Notes under the pieces: generated by a model
What the model saw: the letters and a program-made list of their open reading frames with translations, nothing else
Database searches by the model: none
Told to the model about the DNA's origin: nothing
Position numbers and translations under genes: made by a program
Part shown: positions 17,028-24,831 of the stretch, piece by piece
Numbering within the stretch: position 1 is the stretch's first letter
How the letters are laid out: the number at the start of each line of letters is the position of its first letter
Assembly (NCBI GenBank): GCA_013697785.1
Contig: JACCWE010000153.1
Location: 1-40,301 of the forward strand
DNA length: 40,301 nucleotides
Direction of reading: 5' to 3'
DNA from: Gemmatimonadaceae bacterium
Lineage (GTDB): Bacteria; Gemmatimonadota; Gemmatimonadetes; Gemmatimonadales; Gemmatimonadaceae

Positions 17028-18409
17028 GCACTTCTGCCGTCGACGCGGTCCGCGATGCGTTCGAGCGCATGGCGGAGGTCGATGCTGGTCCCACGGGTCT
17101 CAATTGCATTCTCTGGACCGACGAAGGGCGCGCGCTCGAAGATGCCGCCGCCGTCGACGCGATCCGCTCGTCGCTGGCGCTCGCGGGCGTGCCTTTCGTC
17201 GCGAAGGACAACATCGCGACGACCCATCTGCAAACGACGTGCGGCTCGCGCATCCTCGCGGGCTACGTGAGCCCCTACGAGGCCACGGTGGTCACGCGCC
17301 TCCGCGACGCGGGGGCGGTTCTCGTCGGCAAGTCGAACATGGACGAGTTCGCGATGGGCAGCTCGAACGAGCACAGCGCGTGGGGGCCGGTGCTCAATCC
17401 GGTCGACCGCACGCGCGTGCCCGGTGGCTCATCCGGCGGTTCCGCCGCTTCCGTCGCCGCCGGCATCGTCCGCATCGCGCTCGGCTCCGAAACCGGCGGC
17501 TCGGTGCGGCAGCCCGCGTCGTATTGCGGCATCGTCGGTGTGAAGCCGACGTACGGACGCGTCAGCCGCTTTGGACTCGTCGCCTTTGCGTCGTCGCTCG
17601 ACCAGGTTGGCGTGTTCGGCGCGACGGTGCAGGACGCCGCGGTCGCGCTCGAGGTCATCGCTGGCCGCGATGTGCGCGACGCAACCAGCGCCGACTGTCC
17701 CGTCGATCGATACGCTGCTGCGGCAACCGCCGATCTGAAAGGCGTGGTCATCGGGAAGCCGCGTGAGTACTTCCCGAGCTCACTCGATCCGGGCATCACG
17801 AAGCTCTGCGACGATGCGCTCGATTCGTTCCGCGCGCGCGGCGCCGAGGTGCGCGACGTCTCGCTTCCGCACACCGATCTCGCGATCCCCGTCTACTATA
17901 TCATCGCGCCCGCCGAGGCGTCGTCGAATCTCGCGCGTTTCGACGGTGTGCGGTATGGGCTGCGCGTCGAGGCGAAGGGACTCCGCGAGATGTACGAGTC
18001 GACGCGCACGAGGGGCTTCGGCCCCGAGGTCACCCGTCGCATCCTCCTCGGCACCTACGTGCTCTCTGCCGGCTACTACGACGCCTACTATAAGAAGGCG
18101 CAGGAAGTGCGCACGTTGATCGCCAGGGACTTCCGCGAGGTATTCGAGTCCGGCGTGCATCTGCTCTTCACGCCGACGACGCCGAGCCCGGCGTTCGAGT
18201 TTGGCGCAAAGTCGGACCCGTACGAGATGTATCTGAACGACATTTTCACGGCGACGGCGAATCTCGCGGGCGTCCCTGCGATGTCGGTGCCGATCGGCAA
18301 CATCGATGGGCTGCCGGTCGGCGGACAGCTGCTCGCGCGCCACTTCGACGAGCAGACGATGTTTCGCGGCGCATTTGCGCTCGAAGCCGCACGCGCGGGG
18401 AAGCCATGA
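17024..18409 (+). CDS. gatA: Asp/Glu-tRNA amidotransferase subunit A
   Basis: 461 residues. GatA is the amidase that frees ammonia from glutamine. The catalytic Lys61 (VAKDN), the Ser-rich GGSSGGSAA at 134-142 holding the cis-Ser, and the nucleophile Ser160 in GSETGGSVRQPA are all present. A functional GatCAB usually means that Gln-tRNA or Asn-tRNA is made by the indirect transamidation route. The GTG start at 17024 overlaps the gatC stop. Confidence 0.97.
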   Translation: MSTSAVDAVRDAFERMAEVDAGPTGLNCILWTDEGRALEDAAAVDAIRSSLALAGVPFVAKDNIATTHLQTTCGSRILAGYVSPYEATVVTRLRDAGAVLVGKSNMDEFAMGSSNEHSAWGPVLNPVDRTRVPGGSSGGSAASVAAGIVRIALGSETGGSVRQPASYCGIVGVKPTYGRVSRFGLVAFASSLDQVGVFGATVQDAAVALEVIAGRDVRDATSADCPVDRYAAAATADLKGVVIGKPREYFPSSLDPGITKLCDDALDSFRARGAEVRDVSLPHTDLAIPVYYIIAPAEASSNLARFDGVRYGLRVEAKGLREMYESTRTRGFGPEVTRRILLGTYVLSAGYYDAYYKKAQEVRTLIARDFREVFESGVHLLFTPTTPSPAFEFGAKSDPYEMYLNDIFTATANLAGVPAMSVPIGNIDGLPVGGQLLARHFDEQTMFRGAFALEAARAGKP

Positions 18410-19869
18410 GCGGCGCGAAGCGAACGTTCGCCGATTATGAAATGGTCGTGGGCCTCGAGGTGCACGTGCAACTGCTCACGCGCACGAAGGCGTTCTGCAG
18501 CTGCAGCACCGCATACGGCTCAGCGCCGAACGCGAACACCTGCCCGGTGTGCCTCGCCCTCCCGGGGGCACTTCCCGTGCTCAACGAGGAGGCCGTACGC
18601 CTCGCCGTGATCGCCGCGCACGCACTCGAGGCGACCGTCAACGAGACATCGATCTTCGCGCGTAAGAACTACTTCTATCCGGATCTGCCCAAGGGCTACC
18701 AGATCTCTCAGTTCGACAAGCCTCTGGCCGAACACGGGAAGCTCGTCATCGGCTCGAACGCGGACGGCACGCCGATCACGGTACGGGTGACGCGCGTGCA
18801 CATGGAAGAGGACGCGGGGAAGTCGGTGCACGATCGCTATCCGGGCGTCACCGCAATCGATCTCAATCGTTCGGGCGTTCCGCTCATCGAGATCGTGAGT
18901 GAGCCCGACATGCGCTCGTCGGTGGAGGCGGGTGCGTACCTGCGCGCGCTCAAGCAGGTGATCGAGTACACGGGGGTGAGCGACGCGAACATGGAGGAGG
19001 GAAGTCTCCGCGTCGACGCCAACGTCAGCGCGCGGCTCCGCGGCGAAACGAAGCTCGGCACCAAGACCGAGGTCAAGAATCTCAACTCGTTTTCCGGCGT
19101 CGAGCGCGCGCTGGAGGTCGAGTTCGCGCACCAGGTCGAAGCGCTCATCGAGGGAGGCGAGATCACGCAGCAGACGATGCTGTGGGACGCGACTCGCGGC
19201 GAGGTACGTCCGGCGCGCAGCAAGGAGGGGAGCCACGATTATCGATATTTCCCCGAGCCTGACTTGCCGCCGTTGCAACTGGCTCGCGCGTGGATCGATC
19301 AGTCGCGCATCTCGCTGCCGGAGCTCCCGAACGCCAAGCGCACGCGATTCGCCACCGTGTACATGCTGCCACCAACGGACATTGAGGTGCTCACGGCGAA
19401 CCCGCCCACCGGTGCGTACTTCGAGAGCGTCGTCAAGGAGGGAGCGGAGCCGAAGGCCGCGGCGAACTGGGTGATCCGCGATGTGCTGCAGGAGGTCAAG
19501 GGCGGTGCGTCGATCGACGCGTTTCCCGTCGAGCCGTCCTCGCTCGCGAAGCTGATCGGCATGGTCGCCGACAACACGGTGAGCAGCGCGGCCGCGAAGA
19601 CGATCTTCGCGATCGCGGTGAAGACGCGCGATCTCCCCGCCGACATCGCAAAGCGCGAGGGGCTGCTACAGGAGCGAAACGAGGATGCGTTGGCCGGCTG
19701 GGTCGATCAGGTGCTCGCCGAGAATCCCGACGTCGCCACTCGCTTTCGCGCCGGCGACAAGAAGCTGCTCGGCGTGCTCGTTGGTCTCGTGATGAAGGCG
19801 TCGAAGGGACGGGCGGACCCCAAGGCGATCAATCAGCTCTTGTCGGCGCGCGCAGCAGCGGGCGAGTAG
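18406..19869 (+). CDS. gatB: Asp/Glu-tRNA amidotransferase subunit B
   Basis: 487 residues. GatB binds the misacylated tRNA and activates its side chain with ATP. EMVVGLEVHVQLLTRTKAFC is the hallmark N-terminus; the Zn ligands C-S-C and C-P-V-C follow, and the C-terminal GatB/YqeY tail domain ends in KGRADPKAINQLL. The ATG overlaps the gatA stop (ATGA). The last 37 bases overlap, antisense, with the 3' end of the phospholipase-like gene at 19833, with no room for a terminator between them. Confidence 0.97.
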   Translation: MSGAKRTFADYEMVVGLEVHVQLLTRTKAFCSCSTAYGSAPNANTCPVCLALPGALPVLNEEAVRLAVIAAHALEATVNETSIFARKNYFYPDLPKGYQISQFDKPLAEHGKLVIGSNADGTPITVRVTRVHMEEDAGKSVHDRYPGVTAIDLNRSGVPLIEIVSEPDMRSSVEAGAYLRALKQVIEYTGVSDANMEEGSLRVDANVSARLRGETKLGTKTEVKNLNSFSGVERALEVEFAHQVEALIEGGEITQQTMLWDATRGEVRPARSKEGSHDYRYFPEPDLPPLQLARAWIDQSRISLPELPNAKRTRFATVYMLPPTDIEVLTANPPTGAYFESVVKEGAEPKAAANWVIRDVLQEVKGGASIDAFPVEPSSLAKLIGMVADNTVSSAAAKTIFAIAVKTRDLPADIAKREGLLQERNEDALAGWVDQVLAENPDVATRFRAGDKKLLGVLVGLVMKASKGRADPKAINQLLSARAAAGE

Positions 19870-20780
19870 AGCGGCGCTTTGAGATCGGCCGCGAATCGAA
19901 GCTGCGATTCCGGCATCGCGAACTGTCGCGTGGCTTCCTCCGCCATGCGGAACTCCATCCCCGCCTTCCGTGAATCGCGGCGCACCTCCTTCGCGAGTCG
20001 AAGCGCGTCGTCGCCCGCTGGATCGAGCGCGTACGGCTCCGATGAGTCGACGCGCCGCAGGAAGTCGATGATGAAGTCGTACGAGCGCTCCATGTAACGC
20101 GCGACATCGGGATCGGTGAGATCCCAGCGGCTGTTCTCCGCCGCGAGCTGGAAGATGCGCTGCCACGATTCCGTATCCGTCACGTACACCATCCCCCGAA
20201 ACAGTCGGCGATTGGTCTGCGTGCTGAAGATCGTGGGGCTCAAGATTCGATCGAGATGATCGTCGGATCTCGAGTGGTCGCGCAGAATCACTTCGCGAGC
20301 GCGCCTGCTGTACCCCTGGCCCAGGTGCGTCTCGAAGCGGCTCTCCCAGTAGCTGTGTCCGACTCCCGTCGTGCGCGACGCGATGATGAGGTAGCGCGGG
20401 ACGAAGAAGTTGTGCGCGACGGTGTCGGCGGCCAGATGTGCGAGATAGCCGAGCGCGAAGCTCTTGATCGCGTCGTCGCGCGCCTGATCGTAGATTTCGA
20501 GACCGACCGCCCAGGAGTGGCAGTGACGCCCGACCGGCGCATACTTCTTGGCGATGCTCGTGTCGGCCGCGATCGAGCCGTAGAGAAACTCCACGGGGTA
20601 GCTGCCGAGGAGCTCGGCGATCGCCCTCGGCAGCGAGTTCAAGGCTCCGAGCACGGCCTCGCCGAGAAAGATGTGCGTGCCGGGTGTCCACGCCCACGCC
20701 GGCGCGGTGATCACGCACAACCCGATCAACGCGAGTGCGAAGGGAATCGCAATGCGCGTGATCGGTCGTCTCCACTTCAT
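19833..20780 (-). CDS. Exported zinc-dependent phospholipase C-like protein
   Basis: 315 residues. It has a signal peptide, MKWRRPITRIAIPFALALIG..., with likely cleavage after PAWA, which would leave Trp as the first mature residue. In bacterial zinc phospholipases C the mature N-terminal Trp is a metal ligand, so this is a telling feature. WTPGTHIFLGEAVL and the His/Asp cluster GYLAHLAADTVAHNFFVP match the zinc-dependent PLC fold (PF00882-type). Substrate unknown. ATG 20780 was chosen because it yields a clean signal peptide; the longer frame to 21065 runs into the neighbouring gene. No good Shine-Dalgarno is visible. Confidence 0.75.
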   Translation of the reverse strand: MKWRRPITRIAIPFALALIGLCVITAPAWAWTPGTHIFLGEAVLGALNSLPRAIAELLGSYPVEFLYGSIAADTSIAKKYAPVGRHCHSWAVGLEIYDQARDDAIKSFALGYLAHLAADTVAHNFFVPRYLIIASRTTGVGHSYWESRFETHLGQGYSRRAREVILRDHSRSDDHLDRILSPTIFSTQTNRRLFRGMVYVTDTESWQRIFQLAAENSRWDLTDPDVARYMERSYDFIIDFLRRVDSSEPYALDPAGDDALRLAKEVRRDSRKAGMEFRMAEEATRQFAMPESQLRFAADLKAPLYSPAAARADKS

Positions 20781-20841
20781 GGTCGTCAGACGCCGGAGGC
20801 CGTTCTCACCGTTCGAGGGCATCCTCGAAGTTACAACGCGG

Positions 20842-21258
20842 TCAGATTCCGAGGTGCTTCCGCTGCCGGCGAATGCCTTTGCGAAGATCGTTGATCTCGT
20901 GCGAGACGACGTCATCGATCGCCTCGCGCGCGTTCTGCACGTACTCGCCGATCGAGTCGCTAATGTCGTCGAAGGGGATCTTGTCCCACATCTCCTCGCC
21001 ACGCTCGGCTGCCCACTTCGCGCCGCGCCGTCCCGCGCGTCCCGCGGCCGCTCCGGCCATCGCACCAGCCTCGCGTGCGAGATCGCGAGGCGTCCGCTTG
21101 CGTCGAATGTGGAGCATCATCGCGATCCCCGCACCCGCCACGAGGCCGAGAACCGCCGCTGTCAGAAGATCGTACTCGCCGTCACCCCGGCCCGCCGCGT
21201 CCTGGCCGTTTGATGCGCGGCTTCGCCCGCTCGAACGAGGTCCCGTTGTCGTAACCAT
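20842..21258 (-). CDS. Small membrane protein, YtxH-like
   Basis: 138 residues. One membrane segment (LLTAAVLGLVAGAGIAMML, about 31-49) is followed by a basic stretch (HIRRKRTPRDLA) and then an amphipathic, charged helix region rich in Ala, Arg, Asp and Glu, like YtxH/gas-vesicle-type small proteins. Function unknown. The ATG at 21258 lies 77 bases inside the end of the DUF948-like gene and has GGAGG nine bases upstream, which supports this long overlap. It probably shares a transcript with its two - strand neighbours. Confidence 0.68.
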   Translation of the reverse strand: MVTTTGPRSSGRSRASNGQDAAGRGDGEYDLLTAAVLGLVAGAGIAMMLHIRRKRTPRDLAREAGAMAGAAAGRAGRRGAKWAAERGEEMWDKIPFDDISDSIGEYVQNAREAIDDVVSHEINDLRKGIRRQRKHLGI

Positions 21259-21952
21259 CCCTCATATCCTCCGCGGCATCAGCAGCCGCATCCAGGTCGC
21301 TGTCATTTACATCATCGAAGTCATCGAATTCCTCACCGCCGAGCGCGTTCACCACCCCTTCGTCGTCATCGAGATCGTCGAGATCGTCGAGATCGTCGAT
21401 GTCGTCACCGTCGTCGAGATCGCGGTGGCCCGCGAGCGGCGCACCCTCTTCGCGGAACGCCGCTGCACCCGCACGCACGCCGCGCACCGTCGATGCCGTG
21501 GAGACGAACGCCTGCTCCGCCTCTTCCTGCACGAGTCTGAGCACCGCACCGAGCTCGTGGATCCGCCGCTCGGACGAGTCGACCACACTGCGAATTCCGT
21601 CGTTCGCGATGAGCAGCGTCTTCCTGATCGCCTGCACGTCCGCGCGAATCGACGTCGATATGTAATCGATGTTGTTCGCGATGTTGGACGCGTGCTTTGT
21701 CACGGGGTCGATGCTCCGCTCGATGTGATTGAGAACGGCTTCGAATTTCGCCGCCGTTCTCCGGAACTTCACCACTGCCGGAATCAGGATGATCATCAGC
21801 ACCAGAAACACGATCACCGACGCGGCACCGATAATCTGGTTGAGCGTCACGTACCACGCCGGACCCGTCGTAGCGGGCTTGACGATCGTTGTCTCGGTGG
21901 CTGCCGTCACCGTCTGCAGCAGCAGCCCGCCCATCTGAGCGATCAGGGTCAT
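21182..21952 (-). CDS. DUF948-like membrane protein with acidic repeats
   Basis: 256 residues from the ATG at 21952. One N-terminal membrane segment (IIGAASVIVFLVLMIILIP) leads into a helical, coiled-coil-like region (KFEAVLNHIERSIDPV, IRADVQAIRKTLL) resembling DUF948/YoxC-type proteins. The C-terminal third is an Asp-rich low-complexity stretch (DDIDDLDDLDDLDDDEG) encoded by a 9-bp tandem repeat, followed by a basic tail (KPRIKRPGR). The function is unknown. A longer frame begins at 22174 but crosses the divergent region; the start is uncertain. Confidence 0.65.
   Translation of the reverse strand: MTLIAQMGGLLLQTVTAATETTIVKPATTGPAWYVTLNQIIGAASVIVFLVLMIILIPAVVKFRRTAAKFEAVLNHIERSIDPVTKHASNIANNIDYISTSIRADVQAIRKTLLIANDGIRSVVDSSERRIHELGAVLRLVQEEAEQAFVSTASTVRGVRAGAAAFREEGAPLAGHRDLDDGDDIDDLDDLDDLDDDEGVVNALGGEEFDDFDDVNDSDLDAAADAAEDMRDGYDNGTSFERAKPRIKRPGRGGPG
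21371..21406. repeat. 9-bp tandem repeat encoding Asp-rich tract
   Basis: Three perfect copies of GAGATCGTC (21371-21397) and one variant, GATGTCGTC, in the DUF948-like gene. On the coding strand it yields repeated Asp-Asp-Leu units. It is a simple coding repeat that could change length by slippage in steps of three residues. Confidence 0.9.
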
Positions 21953-22132
21953 CCGTCCGCGAAGTTCGGAGAGATCAGGGGTCTCGCGTCCCGCGCGATG
22001 CGTCGGCGGCTCGTGAGTATGGGTAAGTGCAATGCTGGTGCCATGATCGTTCAATTGGAAGCGACCCGTTACGTTGTCCAGCGCATTCCTTGACTTGAAG
22101 CCGCGGGCCGGGGCATCCTTCCGAATCTTCGC

Positions 22133-23488
22133 ATGATTGCGAGCGCAAAGCGCGATCCGCCTGCCTCTTCCCACCTCACTCCGTCACCATTGGCCGCCCC
22201 GCTGCGCTACATCGTCGAAGGTGGACACACGCTCGCCGGCACGATCACCCCGTCCGGCAACAAGAATGGCGCGCTCCCGATCATCGCCGCCGCGCTGCTC
22301 TCCGATCAGAAGGTCACCCTCGAGAACGTCCCGCGAATCCGCGACTGCGAGACGCTCGTCGAGCTGATCATCTCGCTGGGTGTCGCCGCCGAGTGGACTG
22401 CGCGGAACACGCTCGTTATCGAGGCGAAGACGGTGCAGCCGAGCGCGCTCGATCCGGTCCTGTGCGCGAAGATCCGCGCGTCGATCCTCCTCGCGGGGCC
22501 GCTCCTCGCGCGCTCGGGTGGCGTCACGCTTCCGCCGCCCGGCGGAGACGTCATCGGCAGACGCCGCCTTGACACTCACTTCCTCGCCCTCGAGCAGCTC
22601 GGCGCGCTCGTCGAGATTGGTGAGAACTATGTGCTGAGCACGAAGGGGCTGCGCGGCGCCGACGTCTTTCTCGATGAGCCGAGCGTGACCGGAACGGAGA
22701 ACGCGCTCATGGCCGCGAGCCTCGCGCACGGCACGACGACCCTCCGCAACGCGGCCGGCGAGCCGCACGTGCAGGACCTCGCGCACTTTCTCGTCGCCAT
22801 GGGCGCGTCGATCGAGGGGATCGGCACCAACACGATCACGATCACGGGCGCGAAGTCGCTCCACGGGGCGATGCATCGCATCGGGCCCGACCACATTGAA
22901 GTCGGCTCGTTCATCGGCCTCGCGGCCGTCACCCGCTCCGAGCTCCGCATCGCGAACGCCGGTGTCGAGCATCTCCGCTCGGTGCGGCTCGGCTTCGAGC
23001 GACTCGGCATCGAGTGCACGGTGGTCGGCGACGATCTTCTCGTCTCGGCGAAGCAGAGTCGCGCGATCGTCAGCGATCTCGGCGGCCACGTTCCCAAGCT
23101 CGAAGATCAGCCGTGGCCCGCGTTCCCCGCAGACCTCATGTCGATCGCCATCGTCACGGCGACACAATGTGAGGGGCTCATTCTCCTGCACGAGAAGATG
23201 TTCGAGTCGCGCATGTTCTTCGTCGACAAGTTGATCGGCATGGGCGCGCGCATCGTGCTCTGTGATCCGCATCGCGCGCTGGTCGCGGGGCCATCGGCGC
23301 TCCGCGGGAGCACGCTCGAATCGCCGGACATTCGCGCCGGCATGGCGATGCTGCTCGCGGCGCTCTGCGCGACGGGGCAGAGCACGATCAACAACGTGGG
23401 CCAGATCGAGCGGGGCTACGAGCGTATCGACGAGCGGCTGCGTGCGCTCGGCGCGCAGATCACGCGCGTGGAGGATCGGCGCAGCTGA
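22133..23488 (+). CDS. murA: UDP-GlcNAc 1-carboxyvinyltransferase, Cys-to-Asp type
   Basis: 451 residues. MurA adds enolpyruvate to UDP-GlcNAc, the first committed step of peptidoglycan synthesis. The substrate residues are present: Lys44-Asn45 in SGNKNGALP, Arg in KIRAS, Asp in FPADLMS, and Arg in ERGYERI. The catalytic-loop Cys (C115 in E. coli, G-G-C-T-I-G) is Asp139 here (GGDVIG; codon 22547-22549). The same exchange in mycobacterial and chlamydial MurA gives fosfomycin resistance while keeping activity. About 23 extra residues precede the usual start, so a later start (TTG 22190) is possible. A TTGACT at 22090-22095 may be a -35 box, but the -10 is poor. Confidence 0.95.
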   Translation: MIASAKRDPPASSHLTPSPLAAPLRYIVEGGHTLAGTITPSGNKNGALPIIAAALLSDQKVTLENVPRIRDCETLVELIISLGVAAEWTARNTLVIEAKTVQPSALDPVLCAKIRASILLAGPLLARSGGVTLPPPGGDVIGRRRLDTHFLALEQLGALVEIGENYVLSTKGLRGADVFLDEPSVTGTENALMAASLAHGTTTLRNAAGEPHVQDLAHFLVAMGASIEGIGTNTITITGAKSLHGAMHRIGPDHIEVGSFIGLAAVTRSELRIANAGVEHLRSVRLGFERLGIECTVVGDDLLVSAKQSRAIVSDLGGHVPKLEDQPWPAFPADLMSIAIVTATQCEGLILLHEKMFESRMFFVDKLIGMGARIVLCDPHRALVAGPSALRGSTLESPDIRAGMAMLLAALCATGQSTINNVGQIERGYERIDERLRALGAQITRVEDRRS

Positions 23489-23499
23489 CTCTCTCCGCG

Positions 23500-24252
23500 G
23501 TGGACGTACCCTCCGCGCCCCCGCGCGAGAATATTCCGGACTTCGAGGACATTGGAATCTCGGCGTTCACGACGACGCGCGAGGCGGGGAGCTACGACAC
23601 ACTCTCGGGCGAGCCTGTGCGCGACGTGATGCTGCGCTGGTACGGGCTGCGCGGATTTCTGCAGGAGCTCGCGCCGCGCTTCGCGACCGCCTCGCAGGTG
23701 CACGGTACACGCGTCGTAGAGCATGACGGCGTGTGGGAGGGGTGGCTCCGTGTGAGCGAAGCCGACGGGCACTTCGCGCCGCGCAGCGGGACGGCGATGG
23801 CGGTGACGATCGCCGACTGCGTGCCGGTGTTCCTCGCGCATCCGGAAGGTGCGATCGCCTTGCTGCACTCGGGATGGCGAGGGACAGCGGCGCGAATCAT
23901 CGACCGCGCGCTCGCGGCATTCAGTCGGCAGGGCTTCGCGGCGCGCGACCTTCGCATGCACCTGGGCCCGGCGATCTGCGGTGAGTGCTACGAGGTGAGC
24001 GCGGAGGTCGCGCAGGCGCTGACGGGCATCGCGGCTGCACCCAACCGAGAGGCCGCTTCGGGGCGGCCGCACATGGACCTGCGCGCGCTCATCGCTGGCC
24101 ACGCGCGCGAGGCTGGCGTTACCCGCATCACGACGAGCCCGTGGTGCACGCGATGCGACAACGCGCTCTTCTTCTCGCATCGCGCCGGCGACGCCGGACG
24201 GCAGCTCGCGGTGATGGTGGCACGCGAGCCCGCGCGGGTTGACTCGCTCTAA
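23500..24252 (+). CDS. pgeF: Peptidoglycan editing factor / multicopper polyphenol oxidase family
   Basis: 250 residues. This YfiH/PgeF family was long annotated as polyphenol oxidase or laccase; in E. coli it removes wrongly inserted residues from peptidoglycan precursors. The metal-site residues are His68 (SQVHGT), Cys107 (IADC) and His123 (LHSGWRG), with GPAICGECYEV after them. The GTG start at 23500 follows the murA stop by 11 bases; the pairing with murA fits a cell-wall role. Its last bases contain the -35 box of the predicted rimP promoter. Confidence 0.9.
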   Translation: MDVPSAPPRENIPDFEDIGISAFTTTREAGSYDTLSGEPVRDVMLRWYGLRGFLQELAPRFATASQVHGTRVVEHDGVWEGWLRVSEADGHFAPRSGTAMAVTIADCVPVFLAHPEGAIALLHSGWRGTAARIIDRALAAFSRQGFAARDLRMHLGPAICGECYEVSAEVAQALTGIAAAPNREAASGRPHMDLRALIAGHAREAGVTRITTSPWCTRCDNALFFSHRAGDAGRQLAVMVAREPARVDSL

Positions 24253-24267
24253 CTTCAAGCCTAGATT
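24239..24267 (+). promoter_or_regulatory. Predicted promoter of the rimP-nusA-infB operon
   Basis: TTGACT (24239-24244), a 17-base spacer, TAGATT (24262-24267): one of the best sigma-70-type matches in the window. It overlaps the end of pgeF. The expected start near 24274 lies upstream of two hairpins, so its transcript must pass a terminator to reach rimP. Confidence 0.65.
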
Positions 24268-24278
24268 GCATATCGGTT

Positions 24279-24302
24279 GCCCAGTCGTAGTTGCGACGGG
24301 GC
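24279..24302 (+). promoter_or_regulatory. First leader hairpin before rimP
   Basis: GCCC and GTCG (24279-24287) pair with CGAC and GGGC (24294-24302) around the loop TAGTTG, with one A-G mismatch. Its GGGGC (24298-24302) could alternatively pair with GCCCC (24320-24324) in the terminator, which would give two mutually exclusive folds. A role as antiterminator is inference. Confidence 0.45.
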
Positions 24303-24305
24303 CGG

Positions 24306-24339
24306 ATGTGGGGGAGGTTGCCCCACATTTTTTATTTTT
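24306..24339 (+). terminator. Intrinsic terminator/attenuator directly before rimP
   Basis: ATGTGGGG (24306-24313) and CCCCACAT (24321-24328) form a perfect 8-bp stem with a 7-base loop, followed by TTTTTTATTTTT (24328-24339). It ends transcription of murA-pgeF. Only 5-17 bases separate it from the possible rimP starts, leaving no room for a downstream promoter with a leader, so rimP-nusA-infB expression needs read-through. Confidence 0.9.
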
Positions 24340-24356
24340 GTCGCTTGCGAATCGAC

Positions 24357-24815
24357 GTGAACGAAGCGCTGGAAGTCATTGTAACAGAAGAGCTTGACCG
24401 TTTGGCCTATGATCTGGTGGAATTGCGCACCGCGGGCAGTCGCGCGCGCCCCACTCTGCAGCTCCGCATCGACCGGCGTGATGGCGCGCCGATCACCGTG
24501 AGCGATTGTGCGATCGTTTCTCGCGCGGTCGAAACGCGGCTCGAGGCGGAAAAGAAAGTAGGCCCGGAGTACGTGCTCGAAGTGTCATCGCCAGGGATCG
24601 AGCGGCCGCTTCACACGGTCGCCGACTGGCGTCGGTTCGTGGGGCAGCGGGCAAGCGTGTTGAGCCCGGCGCTTCAGGGACGCGCAGAGGTCGAGATCGT
24701 GGGCGTCGAAGGAAATGAGGGAGCGGAGAGCGTCGTCATCCGCACCGCGCAGGGCATCGAACAGCGTATCGCGTTGGCCGACGTCAAGGACGCCCGGCTG
24801 GCATTCACTTGGTGA
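24357..24815 (+). CDS. rimP: Ribosome maturation factor RimP
   Basis: 152 residues. RimP helps 30S subunit assembly. LAYDLVELRT, LRIDRRDGAPITVSDCAIVSRAVE and LEVSSPGIERPL are the standard core; the C-terminal SH3-like part ends at KDARLAF. The start is uncertain: GTG 24357 (used) and TTG 24345 (four residues longer, same length as E. coli) both lack a Shine-Dalgarno, and the ORF extends further into the terminator hairpin. It heads the translation operon, and nusA follows 16 bases after its stop. Confidence 0.92.
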   Translation: MNEALEVIVTEELDRLAYDLVELRTAGSRARPTLQLRIDRRDGAPITVSDCAIVSRAVETRLEAEKKVGPEYVLEVSSPGIERPLHTVADWRRFVGQRASVLSPALQGRAEVEIVGVEGNEGAESVVIRTAQGIEQRIALADVKDARLAFTW

Positions 24816-24831
24816 GCGAAGGGAGTTTCCG

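Noticed and set aside
21371-21406. Repeats here as a CRISPR array.
   Set aside because: Units are 9 bases without spacers and lie in frame within a gene.
22090-22119. A promoter for murA with TTGACT at 22090-22095.
   Set aside because: The -35 is good but the -10 (GCATCC or CATCCT) is poor, so I did not list it as a feature.
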